This document shows positions 20,973 through 28,993 of a DNA stretch of 64,000 nucleotides, one piece after another. The position numbers were made by a program, and so were the translations under genes. Origin of the DNA: Akkermansia muciniphila (GTDB lineage: Bacteria > Verrucomicrobiota > Verrucomicrobiia > Verrucomicrobiales > V1-33); contig CAMAUV010000009.1 of NCBI GenBank assembly GCA_945861415.1, forward strand, positions 28,363-92,362, read 5' to 3'. The notes under the pieces were generated by a model that did not search any database, was not told where the DNA came from, and worked only from the letters and a program-made list of their open reading frames with translations. Numbering within the stretch: position 1 is the first letter of the stretch; each line of letters begins with the position of its first letter.

Positions 20973-21917
20973 TCACGGGTTCAGCGCTGCCTTGATTCGG
21001 ATGAACCGGATAGGGCTGGCTACCACGCTGCGCCACTCAATGCGCTCGGCACCTGAGCCGTCGTAAAGTGGGCGGCGGGAGAATTCGGTGTAATCTATGC
21101 TCGCGGTCCATGGCGCGCCGGGGTTGACGGAGAATTCGGGAGCCATGCTGAATCCGGGCACAACACCGCGGCGCCCATGCCAGATCACATAGATAGTTGT
21201 GCCGTCGGATTCGCCCGGTAGGGCGATGCACTGAGGCAGGCCCGGGATCACTCCTGAGAGCGGGGCTGAGCTGCCGTGGGCGAAATGCTGGAGGACTTTG
21301 CGTTCGTCGGGCAGGAGAGAGTTGCTACTTTTGCTGAGGTCTCCGAAGGCCCACTGCTCCCAGTAGTCCGGCAGCTTATCGCCATCGGTGTCTGTGATGG
21401 TGGCGGCGGTGGTGAGAAATTGTTTTACCGTATTGTAGTTTGCCGCCACGCCGAGGTCCATGGAGGTGAGATTAAAGGCGGCTAGTTTGCGGTTCAGGGG
21501 ATCGAGAATGATGACATCCCGGTAGAGCGCGCCCCATGCGCTTTGCATGTTCACCGCCGGGGTATCGCGCAGCCATGTGAGCGGCCTGGCAGCGTACATG
21601 CGGGCGTCGGTGCCGTCGGCGATTTCGTTGATACCGATGATGTCCACGGGCAGGCCGGTCGTATCCTTCAAATCGTTGTAGATCGCGGCAAGGTAGCCAA
21701 ACTGGCTGCGGCAGTAGCTTCACGTCTCGCGGCCAAAATACCATGCGGTAACTTGGTGCTGGTAGTTGCGCGGAGAGACGGGCGTAGTTGTAACGCGGTA
21801 GCGGTTGGATAGGGTGTTTACCTCATTAAGCGAAAAGTCCGACAGTGGATCGATGGCGTGCGCCGGGAGAGCAGTGAAGATGAACAGGAAAAAAAGGAAC
21901 TGGAGTAGTGGTTTCAC
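20973..21917 (-). CDS. Candidate secreted selenoprotein: thioredoxin-like UxxC redoxin with in-frame TGA
   Basis: The frame opens at GTG 21917 with a signal peptide (VKPLLQFLFFLFIFTALPAHA) and runs to 20973 (314 residues) with a single internal stop, TGA at 21722-21720 (codon 66). The flanking sequence is QVTAWYFGRET-[TGA]-SYCRSQFGYLAA, so the TGA stands where a thioredoxin fold has the first Cys of CxxC: a strand, then UxxC at the start of a helix. VDIIGINE, ALYRDVIILDPLNRKLAAFN and NYNTVKQFL continue the redoxin fold to about residue 170. A Ca-loop-like DTDGDKLPDYW lies at about 176-187, and the C-terminal domain ends SPIRFIRIKAALNP. Nearly 250 codons after the TGA stay open and protein-like, arguing against decay. 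The alternative is a nonsense-mutated pseudogene. Confidence 0.72.
21695..21722 (-). promoter_or_regulatory. Candidate bacterial SECIS hairpin just after the in-frame TGA
   Basis: On the coding strand, 12 bases after the TGA, a perfect 5-bp stem AGCCA/TGGCT (21707-21703 and 21699-21695) encloses a GTT loop. The loop G is the 18th base after the TGA. Bacterial SECIS elements lie inside the coding sequence, with a small apical loop containing G at roughly this distance (the E. coli fdhF element is similar). The lower stem is weak and no bulged U is evident, so this is supportive, not proof. Confidence 0.45.
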
Positions 21918-22018
21918 GATGCCAGAGTAGCGGACGAGGACAGTTTGTCGAGTGCGCTGGCAGTCCTTGGTTTCCCGAAGGAACGGGGGCCTGCGCGGGA
22001 ATCTCCCTGTTGCGCCAT

Positions 22019-22049
22019 TTGCCGCCCCGGCGTTTGCAGGTTGTACAAT
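22019..22049 (+). promoter_or_regulatory. Possible promoter giving a leaderless pyrR transcript
   Basis: A TACAAT hexamer (22044-22049, preceded by TTG) lies five bases before the pyrR ATG at 22055. A weak TTGCCG (22019-22024) stands 19 bp upstream as a possible -35. A start about 7 bases after the -10 would fall on the ATG itself, so the mRNA would be leaderless. No Shine-Dalgarno sequence exists before the ATG, which fits. Confidence 0.4.
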
Positions 22050-22054
22050 TACAC

Positions 22055-22612
22055 ATGGAAACGCAAGGACAGCAACTCCTAGGAGCGCGCGAAATCGATA
22101 ACCGCGTCCACCGGATGGCTTTTCAAATTCAGGAGAATCATCCGCGCACTCCCTTTGTGCTGGTGGGTATTTTCAAACGCGGTGTGCCTCTGGCCAAAAG
22201 GCTCGCCAAGGTCCTGGAAATGGAGCGCCCCGATGTAAAGTGCGGTGCCATCGATATCACGCTCTACCGGGATGATCCGGGCAATGTGAGCGCCGCCGAT
22301 GTGATGGAGGTGGCGGAGATGCCGCTGGACATTGACGGGAGCGTGGTGGTGCTGGTGGATGATGTGCTTTTCACTGGGCGCACCGTGCGGGCGGCTATTG
22401 ATGCGCTGATGGATTTTGGCCGCCCGGCAAAAATTGAACTGGCTTGTCTCGTGGACCGGGGGCACCGCGAGTTGCCCATCCAGCCGAACTACTGCGGCCT
22501 CGTGCGCCACACCGGGCCGGGTGAATATCTGCGCGTCGTGCTGCGCGAGGAGGATGGACAGGACGGACTGTATCTGGTGAAGAGCAAGACTGACCCCGTG
22601 ACTCCTGCCTGA
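22055..22612 (+). CDS. pyrR: PyrR-type regulator / uracil phosphoribosyltransferase
   Basis: The protein has 185 residues from ATG 22055 (METQGQQLLGAREIDNRV). It has the PRPP-binding signature VVVLVDDVLFTGRTVRAA and the PyrR-typical LVGIFKRGVPLAKRLAK, IDITLYRDD and LACLVDRGHRELPIQ. PyrR proteins sense UMP/PRPP and bind pyr mRNA to cause attenuation in Firmicutes, and have some uracil phosphoribosyltransferase activity. The gene is followed 6 bp later by pyrB, a common pyrR-pyrB pair. No attenuator-like leader is visible upstream; the start may even be leaderless. Confidence 0.93.
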   Translation: METQGQQLLGAREIDNRVHRMAFQIQENHPRTPFVLVGIFKRGVPLAKRLAKVLEMERPDVKCGAIDITLYRDDPGNVSAADVMEVAEMPLDIDGSVVVLVDDVLFTGRTVRAAIDALMDFGRPAKIELACLVDRGHRELPIQPNYCGLVRHTGPGEYLRVVLREEDGQDGLYLVKSKTDPVTPA

Positions 22613-22618
22613 TCTTTT

Positions 22619-23557
22619 ATGAAGCCGCGCAAAGACCTTCTGGATATCGAAAGCCTCAGCGTTGAGGAAATCGAGCATGTGCTCGCTCAGTCGCGCCCGT
22701 TCAAGGATCTAATCCGGCGCAGCGTAAAGAAGGTGCCGCCGTTGCGCGGGCGTCATGTGCTCACGCTTTTCTACGAGCCCAGCACCCGCACCCGCTCCAG
22801 CTTTGAGATCGCGGCCAAGCGCCTCAGCGCGGATGTGACGAACTTCACCGTCTCCACAAGCAGCGTAGTGAAAGGCGAAACGATTATCGATACCATCGAA
22901 ACCCTGCAGGCCATGCAAGTGGACTACATCATCGTGCGGCACGGTTCCTCCGGGGTGCCCAACCTCATCGCGCGTCACAGCTCAGCCAGTGTCATCAATG
23001 CCGGTGACGGCAACCATGCGCATCCAACGCAGGGCCTCCTCGATGCCTTCACCATGAAAGAAGTGTGCGGGGACTTTGCTGGCCGGCGGGTGGTCATTGT
23101 CGGCGATGTGCTGCACAGCCGGGTGGCGCGGAGTACGAGTACCATCCTGCGCAAGCTGGGTGCTAAAGTTGGCTTCTTCGGCCCTGGGCCGCTCATCCCG
23201 GACGACCGCCACGCGGACATCGTGACATTCAAAACCTTCGACGAAGTCTTCGACTGGCAGCCGGAGGTCATCTACCTCCTGCGCATCCAGATGGAACGGC
23301 AGAAGGATCAGTATTTCCCCAGCCTGCACGAATATCACCGTCTCTACGGCGTGACTGGCGAGCGCCTCAAGACCATCCGCCAGCGCGGCATTTACATCAT
23401 GCACCCCGGCCCGGTGAATCGCGGCGTGGAACTCGTGGATGACGTGATGACCTACGAGAAAACCCTCATCAACCAGCAGGTCGAAAACGGCATCGCTGCC
23501 CGCATGGCCGTGCTCCACTGGCTGCAGCCGGGAACAGTCATGAGGGAAATGGATTGA
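22619..23557 (+). CDS. pyrB: Aspartate carbamoyltransferase catalytic subunit
   Basis: The protein has 312 residues, the usual size. The carbamoyl-phosphate site FYEPSTRTRSSFEIAAKRL is intact, and so are VKGETIIDTIETLQAM, RHGSSGVPN, NAGDGNHAHPTQGLLDAF and the aspartate-side IMHPGPVNRGVE. It forms N-carbamoyl-aspartate, the second step of pyrimidine synthesis, in the cytoplasm. It is co-transcribed with pyrR. No regulatory chain (pyrI) and no pyrC follow; the next DNA on the same side is a decayed toxin gene on the other strand. Confidence 0.96.
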   Translation: MKPRKDLLDIESLSVEEIEHVLAQSRPFKDLIRRSVKKVPPLRGRHVLTLFYEPSTRTRSSFEIAAKRLSADVTNFTVSTSSVVKGETIIDTIETLQAMQVDYIIVRHGSSGVPNLIARHSSASVINAGDGNHAHPTQGLLDAFTMKEVCGDFAGRRVVIVGDVLHSRVARSTSTILRKLGAKVGFFGPGPLIPDDRHADIVTFKTFDEVFDWQPEVIYLLRIQMERQKDQYFPSLHEYHRLYGVTGERLKTIRQRGIYIMHPGPVNRGVELVDDVMTYEKTLINQQVENGIAARMAVLHWLQPGTVMREMD

Positions 23558-23569
23558 GGTGAGCCGCAG

Positions 23570-23808
23570 CTATTCTGAGCCCAGCCATTCGTTGTTCTGC
23601 AATCTGCCCCGCCAGTAGAACGGCCGCTGCCGGCGGTGGAGACGGCCACGACGGCGATGGTTTCTTCGTTCAGGAAATAGTTCAGATGATACGGTAAGCG
23701 TTTGATGTTTGCCCGTCGGACATCAGCAATAAGGATGGAATGCCGAAGCGGATTGGCGAGAATACACGGAGTGAACGCCGCCACTTCCTCGAGAAATCGG
23801 TTCGCCAA
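23570..23808 (-). pseudogene. ParE/RelE-type toxin, truncated and frameshifted
   Basis: Reading on the minus strand, ANRFLEEVAAFTPCILANPL, DVRRANIKRLPYHLNYFL and TIAVVAV match the middle of ParE-type toxins (RFLEEV...NP.R...VRR..L..FPY.I.Y...I.VLAV). After VVAV the frame must change by one base to recover the expected ending HRRQRPFYWRGRLQ, which stops at 23570. The usual 25-30 N-terminal residues before RFLEEV are also missing, because the antitoxin stop lies only a few bases upstream. The toxin is therefore most likely dead. A sequencing error could explain the frameshift, but not the missing start. Confidence 0.6.
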
Positions 23809-23814
23809 AAGCGG

Positions 23815-24057
23815 CTACTTGCGTCTTAGCTTGCCCATAACCTCCCCCATCGGAATCATCTTTACCTTGCCGCTTTTGATCTCCTCTACCCGGCGAAGGA
23901 TTTCTTCCTCCCATGTTGCCTCTGCGGCTGACTTTTCCGCGTGCAGTAGTTCCTCACCCGGCACGAGGTGTTCCTCGGGGCTGAGTTGCTTGGATTCTTT
24001 GCGGAGACGCTCATGGCGGTGGAAGTAGCACGGCGGCTGAGGGCTGTCTACGCTCAC
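23815..24057 (-). CDS. Antitoxin of ParE/RelE type (addiction-module component family)
   Basis: The protein has 80 residues from a GTG that overlaps the stop of the esterase-like gene (GTGA). The last 60 residues follow the TIGR02574-type antitoxin pattern: KQLSPEEHLVPGEELLHAEK, TWEEEILRRVEEIKSGKVKM, then IPMGEVMGKLRR. Such proteins neutralise the adjacent ParE toxin and usually repress the operon. Here it keeps a complete frame while the toxin next to it is broken, so it may be a remnant or an orphan antidote. The first ~17 residues do not resemble the family. Confidence 0.65.
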   Translation of the reverse strand: MSVDSPQPPCYFHRHERLRKESKQLSPEEHLVPGEELLHAEKSAAEATWEEEILRRVEEIKSGKVKMIPMGEVMGKLRRK

Positions 24058-25979
24058 TTTCCCGCCTTCACCCTAGCGAGGATGGCCGGGAGGTCGCCAT
24101 ACTTCAGCGCGCCGGGTAGCATGTGCGGGGCGCGGAAGTTGGTGAGGCTGGCAAAGCGGAAACCGGTAGCCGGGAGCACGGCTTTTGCCACCACTCCGTC
24201 GCCGGCTTGGGTGAGCGACAGGGCAAATTCCGGCACGTCGTTCTCCGTGGCGCGGACTTCGATGGCGGCAGGTTTGCGCTCGTGGTTTTTGATGAACGTG
24301 AGAAGCGTTAGGACGTCGTGCGCGCGGCGCTGTAGTGGGGAGTGATTGTAACCGTGGGTGAAGCCGCCGAAGTCGCGGTCCCCCTCCACATGGCGTGCCG
24401 CTTCCCGCGTGCCGGGCGCGGGGTCGGTGTAGAGCGCGGGCACGCAGACAGCGGTTCCCGCGGCCACGGCTTCATCGACCCCGCCAGCGGTGGTTAGGAG
24501 CACTCGGCTATTCCAGTTTTTCGGGTAGTGCCATGTGGCGGCCACGCGCTCGCTGTGCGTGCGATTGGCGACCCAGCCTGTCATCACGAAGCGATCCGGC
24601 TTCTCCTCTTTCTGATCTACGATCCATTCACAGGCGCCGGCGCGGTCCCATGTGCGCCCGGCGAGCACACTGAGCGCTTCGTCGATGATTTGCGGACGCG
24701 CGGCGATTTTCTTCTGCGCGTCGTTTTTCCAGTGCTGGAGCAGCACGCGCTCAAGGTCTGCATCGTCCGCCTTTGGCGCAGGGTGCTCAGCAGTCCAGAC
24801 GGTGGCCTCTTCCTTCGTCAGAATCTTCACTTCCTTTTCCTCTTCCGGGGCGGGCTGCGGGGTTTTAAGGTGTTTGGCAAACCACTTATACATGGCCATG
24901 CGGCTGTGCAGATTGTAGTTGTGCGGAAACTCCGTACGGTCGTGCAGGAACACATTTTCCGGCGCGCCCATCGTGGCGTAGTGGCGCTGGAGTTCGGGAA
25001 ATCCTTTCGTCGCCATCTCCTTCGTCCAGTCGTTGGCTGTAGTCATGCCGAGCGGCTTCGGCGCAAAGAGTGCGGCGAACTCCACATTGCTCGTCTCCAC
25101 ACGTAGGAGGCTGGTATTTTCGCACGTGCAGCCGCCCTGCATGGCCGTGCTTACCATGACGCAAGGGAAGATGGCCGCGGGGCGAGGGTCGATGGCACCA
25201 GTTATAAAGGTCTGCGTGCCGCCGCCGCTTGCGCCAGTGACGCCGATGCGCGCGGCATCCACTTCCGGAAGCGACTCTACGAAATCCAGCGCCCGGATGC
25301 CATTCCATGCCTGCAGGCCCATGATGCTTTGCAAATGTCCCTCCGCCTGCGGACTGAACAGGCCCCAGCGTTCGGCGCTGATCATGTTCGTGCGCTGCTG
25401 CTTGAATCTGTGCGCCAGTTCGTAGCTGAGCTGCATGCTGTCGGCATAGCCGATCATGTCGTAGAAGAAGACCACGCAACCCATGCGGGCCAGGGTCGCG
25501 CAGCGGCACTGGAGGGGGTTGATGGCGTTGTTGGGCATCTTTTCGCCGCCGCTGCGCAGGTCGCTGGAGATTTCTCCCTCCGTCTGGCGGAGAAAGCGTC
25601 CGTTGTTCCAGTGACCGTGCGGGCAGAGAACGGCCGGCACTTTACCTTCCATCTTCGCCGGACGGTAGAGGCTGCCCGTGACGAAGTATCCAGGCATGGA
25701 CTCGAAGAAGACGCGCTCCACCGAATAGTCGCCGCAATCCACGCGACCGTGGGTTACTACCTTGAGGGCAGTTTTTTCGGGCAGCGGGTGCAGTCCCAGC
25801 GCCACTAGCAATTGCCGGCGCACCTGAGCTGCCCGTGCATCCCATGCCTCCCGAGTCGGTGGCGGGTTGAACGGGAAGTAGCCGTTCAAATCCTTTAGCT
25901 TGCCCAGCCGCATGTCCGGCGGAGCCTCGGCGGCTGTGAGGCTGAGCGTGCTGGCGAGGAGAAGGAGGAGTTGGCGCAT
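24054..25979 (-). CDS. Secreted acetyl-xylan-esterase-like alpha/beta hydrolase
   Basis: The protein has 641 residues when started at ATG 25979 (MRQLLLLLASTLSLTAAEA, signal peptide). The first half is a clear hydrolase fold: AVLCPHGHWNNGRF near the oxyanion hole, a GASGGGTQT nucleophile elbow, and FPHNYN near the expected His. Preceding text (WDARAAQVRRQLLVALGLHP, then VERVFFESMPGYFVTGSLYRP) matches the acetyl-xylan-esterase/dienelactone-hydrolase-like family common in Verrucomicrobiota and Planctomycetota. The C-terminal half (from about residue 380) is a second, less conserved domain with a hydrolase-like layout. Likely function: removal of ester groups from polysaccharides in the periplasm; the substrate is not shown. 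Confidence 0.82.
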   Translation of the reverse strand: MRQLLLLLASTLSLTAAEAPPDMRLGKLKDLNGYFPFNPPPTREAWDARAAQVRRQLLVALGLHPLPEKTALKVVTHGRVDCGDYSVERVFFESMPGYFVTGSLYRPAKMEGKVPAVLCPHGHWNNGRFLRQTEGEISSDLRSGGEKMPNNAINPLQCRCATLARMGCVVFFYDMIGYADSMQLSYELAHRFKQQRTNMISAERWGLFSPQAEGHLQSIMGLQAWNGIRALDFVESLPEVDAARIGVTGASGGGTQTFITGAIDPRPAAIFPCVMVSTAMQGGCTCENTSLLRVETSNVEFAALFAPKPLGMTTANDWTKEMATKGFPELQRHYATMGAPENVFLHDRTEFPHNYNLHSRMAMYKWFAKHLKTPQPAPEEEKEVKILTKEEATVWTAEHPAPKADDADLERVLLQHWKNDAQKKIAARPQIIDEALSVLAGRTWDRAGACEWIVDQKEEKPDRFVMTGWVANRTHSERVAATWHYPKNWNSRVLLTTAGGVDEAVAAGTAVCVPALYTDPAPGTREAARHVEGDRDFGGFTHGYNHSPLQRRAHDVLTLLTFIKNHERKPAAIEVRATENDVPEFALSLTQAGDGVVAKAVLPATGFRFASLTNFRAPHMLPGALKYGDLPAILARVKAGK

Positions 25980-26062
25980 AGGTGTCATCTTAATCTGAGC
26001 ATAGAGGGCGCAGCATTGGCAGCAAATACGTGACAGGGTAGCCCCGGCAAATGCCACGTGGT

Positions 26063-27340
26063 TCACTCCACCACCCGGCACGGCACCAATATCCCATCCT
26101 TCATCCCGTGGATGATCTTCTTATCCGCGGGCACGATGGTGGCCAGCACGCCGCCGCAGCGGATGGTGCCGTCGGATTTCGCTACGAAGTAATATGGGCA
26201 CAGGCGCACGCGGCCCTGCATGATGCGCATGGCACCAGTCGCCGGGTCAAAGTAGGGATGCTCCACGAGCCGGGCGGCACGGAATTCCTGCATCACCCAT
26301 GGATTCGAGTTAAAGTCCCCCTGCGCCTGTGCCAGCGCGACGGCCCACTCCGGTTGGCTCACATCGTGGCCCATCACCACACTGCGGCTACCCCATGCGT
26401 TGGGAGAGAAGCCGCTGAGCTTCAGCACCAGCGCGCGCTGTTTTTGGGAAAACGCGGCCACTTCCTGCCACGAGTGCGCCTCCAGTCGCGGGAATACGGC
26501 TTGGGGCGGCAGCGGCGTGGGGTCCGCCACCCAGCCAAACGGGATGATTTTCGCCAGCGCTGCCTGCTGATTTTCGCGCAGCGCTTGCCGCCACACCTCG
26601 CGCAGCGGGCGGCACCAGAAGAGCGCGAGCCACAGCTTCTCCTCCAGCCACGGCTTCATGGGCGGGTTTACTGGCACCGTGGCTAGCGCACGCCAGTTCT
26701 TTATGTTCTCCAGATCAAACAGCTCAAAGAACCGGTAAACGTCGCGGCCCCGCGGGGCATAGTTCTCTGCTCCTACCACGGAAAACGCCTCCCCCAACTG
26801 AAGCGCCAGCCACTCCATCTCCGGCAGATAGTCGCCCGCTTCCTTGCTCACTGCGATGTCAGCACCCAGCGGGAAGAGACTGCGGAATCCCTCCAGCATG
26901 CCGTCGGCTCCGCCGCAAAGGTCCCATCCGCCCCTCAGTGCCGCGTAGGTTTGCGCCAGCCATGCCGTGAGGCCGATGCCTCCAGGCACGCTGTCTATTT
27001 CTGTCAGGGAAATACCGTCTTCTGTCAGCAAGAGGTCCGGTCGGATCACGCCGGGCAGCGCCTGCCGCCATTCTTTCGCTGTGGCAACCTCCAGAAGTTC
27101 CGGCGGTTTTCCCGCATCCAACAGCGCCGCGATCCACTCCGGTTGGCGGCCTTTGCGACTCTGATAATAGAGATCATTGGTAGCCCGCAGAAAGTTGTGC
27201 AGCCGGTGCCCCAGCTTTTCCAGATCCGACCACAGGGCAGCGGAGAGCGGGAACGGCTCCGGCGACGCGAGCCATTCTTTACCGGCAAAGAGACCGGCAT
27301 CCGGCATGGCGCGGCGGACATCATCGAGGGTAGCGGACAT
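26063..27340 (-). CDS. Uncharacterised protein, possibly ATP-grasp-like
   Basis: The protein has 425 residues from ATG 27340 (MSATLDDVRRAMPDAGLFAG). A longer frame begins inside the tRNA gene and is rejected. The segment RPDLLLTEDGISLTEIDSVP GGIG resembles the Glu-Asn region of ATP-grasp and glutathionylspermidine-synthase-like proteins, and LVLKLSGFSPNAWGSRSVVMG could be a nucleotide-binding loop. KSDGTIRCGGVLATI occurs near the end. There is no signal peptide or membrane helix. I do not recognise a named family. It lies between the esterase-like gene and the tRNA gene on the same strand. Confidence 0.7.
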   Translation of the reverse strand: MSATLDDVRRAMPDAGLFAGKEWLASPEPFPLSAALWSDLEKLGHRLHNFLRATNDLYYQSRKGRQPEWIAALLDAGKPPELLEVATAKEWRQALPGVIRPDLLLTEDGISLTEIDSVPGGIGLTAWLAQTYAALRGGWDLCGGADGMLEGFRSLFPLGADIAVSKEAGDYLPEMEWLALQLGEAFSVVGAENYAPRGRDVYRFFELFDLENIKNWRALATVPVNPPMKPWLEEKLWLALFWCRPLREVWRQALRENQQAALAKIIPFGWVADPTPLPPQAVFPRLEAHSWQEVAAFSQKQRALVLKLSGFSPNAWGSRSVVMGHDVSQPEWAVALAQAQGDFNSNPWVMQEFRAARLVEHPYFDPATGAMRIMQGRVRLCPYYFVAKSDGTIRCGGVLATIVPADKKIIHGMKDGILVPCRVVE

Positions 27341-27412
27341 GCGCGGCCCATCCGGGGGCGCGCCACTATTTGCAAGGGGGTGGAGGAAAGGAAATTCCTG
27401 CCTTGGGAAAAA

Positions 27413-27487
27413 TGGTGCTCCCGTCAGGAATCGAACCTGAATCACCGGCTTCGGAGACCAGTGTCTTATCCGTTAGACTACGGGAGC
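27413..27487 (-). tRNA. tRNA-Arg (anticodon CCG)
   Basis: The minus strand folds as a cloverleaf: acceptor arms GCTCCCG and CGGGAGC, a D-arm within TAGTCTAACGGATAAGACA, an anticodon loop CTCCGAA with anticodon CCG (reads CGG, Arg), and a T-arm TCAGGTTCGATTCCTGA. The discriminator base is A and the 3' CCA is encoded (27413-27415). Confidence 0.95.
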
Positions 27488-27614
27488 TAAGCATCTGCGC
27501 CGGTCCGGCGTCACTTGTGGGATATGTCCACGGGCTGTGGCGTTTGGCAAGCTGCTTTTCTGCCGACAGTTTTCTGTGGCAAAGCAGCAGGGTTCCCCCG
27601 ATGCGCCTAGGGTC

Positions 27615-27824
27615 ATGAATGCAGAAATTTCCTTCACCCTCAACGGCCAGCCACACACGCTGGCGGTCGGCGCCACGGTGACCGTGCTGCTCTCCTCGCT
27701 ACAGATGAACGGGCCCGTGCTGGTGGAGCGAAATGGCGAGGCGCTGTTTCCCCGGGAGTTCGATACGACTCCTCTGGCGGCTGGCGACCGGATGGAGATC
27801 ATCCGGGTCGTTGCGGGGGGGTAA
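27615..27824 (+). CDS. thiS: Sulfur carrier protein ThiS
   Basis: The protein has 69 residues from ATG 27615 and a ubiquitin-like beta-grasp fold: FTLNGQPHTLAVGATVTVLL, VLVERNGEALFPREF and GDRMEIIRVVAGG. The C-terminal Gly-Gly, which is adenylated and thiocarboxylated to carry sulfur for thiazole synthesis, is exactly at the end. thiG, thiF and thiH are not in the window and no TPP-riboswitch-like sequence precedes the gene, so it stands apart from a thiamine operon here. The ATG is preceded by CGCCTAGGGTC without a clear ribosome-binding site. Confidence 0.9.
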   Translation: MNAEISFTLNGQPHTLAVGATVTVLLSSLQMNGPVLVERNGEALFPREFDTTPLAAGDRMEIIRVVAGG

Positions 27825-27967
27825 GTGGGACATCCTGGAAAGGAGGTAGCGGATGAAACAGAGAGTGGAGGGCCTTCTTGCTGGTAAAACTCACGTCCGT
27901 TCCCGGGTGCGAGAAAAGTTTGTCGAATTCTGCGGGAAGGTGACACAGTAGGGGAAGCTTCACTCTT

Positions 27968-28255
27968 TTGACCGACCTCACAAGACTGACTGCCCGCGGC
28001 AAAAGACCTGCCGCTGTGCAGCAGGAATGGCCGCTTAAGAACCACTACGCAGGACGTCCGTTATGCAATGCTCCTGCGCTGATTGTCGAGGTGGCAGAAT
28101 CCATCAAAGACCCGGCAAGCCATAAACTGGCAATGGATCACCTAATTTCTAATGCAGCTTAAGACAACCTTGAGGCTGCGTTGGAACCGTGGATCGGCAC
28201 CCTGCACGCGAAGGAACCGGCGGAAGCCCGGGCGATCATTTCTGCGGCAAATTAG
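27968..28255 (+). pseudogene. Unrecognised gene remnant with an in-frame TAA
   Basis: The frame reads ALIVEVAESIKDPASHKLAM, then DHLISNAA, a TAA at 28160-28162, and continues in the same frame as DNLEAALEPWIGTLHAKEP and AEARAIISAAN to a TAG at 28253. Composition on both sides of the TAA is protein-like and helical, suggesting a single gene with a nonsense mutation. No good start codon is seen. The remaining DNA between thiS and the lipoprotein gene (27825-28350) shows nothing else. Confidence 0.35.
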
Positions 28256-28350
28256 GCCGGCTGAGCGGGAAGGGTATCTCTTTGGATACTCCTTGCAGGC
28301 CCGGGAAGCGTAAGATAAATCGGTCGCCCGCCGTTACGGGGTAATCCTAA

Positions 28351-28971
28351 ATGCCTGCAATCCTCCGACTGAGCCTTGTGCTCACTACATTTTTTCTCTC
28401 AGCCTGCCGCCCTCCTGATACTGTTGAGGTGGTTGATTCCCGTGAGCCCTTTCGGGATGACCGTGAGCCGGCGGAGGCCACTGAATATCAGCGTTTTGCG
28501 GAAAATACGACGCAGACCATGTTCCAATGGACAAAACCGCAGGACTGGCGCGGGGTCAAGGCTTCCCAATTCCGGGAAATCAATTTTGCTTTTGGCCCTT
28601 CTTCGGAAGGGGAGTGTTACCTCACAGTGCTGGCGGGTTCTGGCTCGGGGGTAGCAGAGAATTTTAACCGATGGCGCGCTCAGTTTGGTATGGAACCGAT
28701 GAAAGAAGGAGAAGTCGCCGCACTTCCCACGGAGACTTTCTTGGGACGCATGGTGCCGGCATTGGACATTTCGGGTTCATACAATCCTGGTTCAATGAGT
28801 CCCGGGGGATCTGTCCCAAAGGCGGAATGGCGGCTGGTGGGGGTCATCATGGAAGCCCCCGGGGCAGTCATCACCGTGAAGATGACCGGACCGAAAGCGC
28901 TGATTGAGGCCGAACAAGAAAATCTGGATGCCTTTCTCGCTTCCGTAGTACCCGCGCCAAACCTGCGCTGA
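28351..28971 (+). CDS. Uncharacterised lipoprotein
   Basis: The protein has 206 residues. The N-terminus MPAILRLSLVLTTFFLSAC carries a lipobox ending at Cys19, so it should be lipid-anchored outside the inner membrane. The mature part (FQWTKPQDWRGVKASQFREI, FGPSSEGECYLTVLAG, GVIMEAPGAVITVKMTGPK) is a compact domain that I have no named family for, though similar proteins sit beside cytochrome c maturation genes in related bacteria. It lies 22 bp before the ResB-like gene and may share its operon. Confidence 0.8.
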   Translation: MPAILRLSLVLTTFFLSACRPPDTVEVVDSREPFRDDREPAEATEYQRFAENTTQTMFQWTKPQDWRGVKASQFREINFAFGPSSEGECYLTVLAGSGSGVAENFNRWRAQFGMEPMKEGEVAALPTETFLGRMVPALDISGSYNPGSMSPGGSVPKAEWRLVGVIMEAPGAVITVKMTGPKALIEAEQENLDAFLASVVPAPNLR

Positions 28972-28993
28972 ACCCTGCCTCAAATATTCCTGC

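Noticed and set aside
27488..27614. TPP riboswitch upstream of thiS
   Set aside because: None of the conserved CTGAGA or ACCTGAT-type segments are present.
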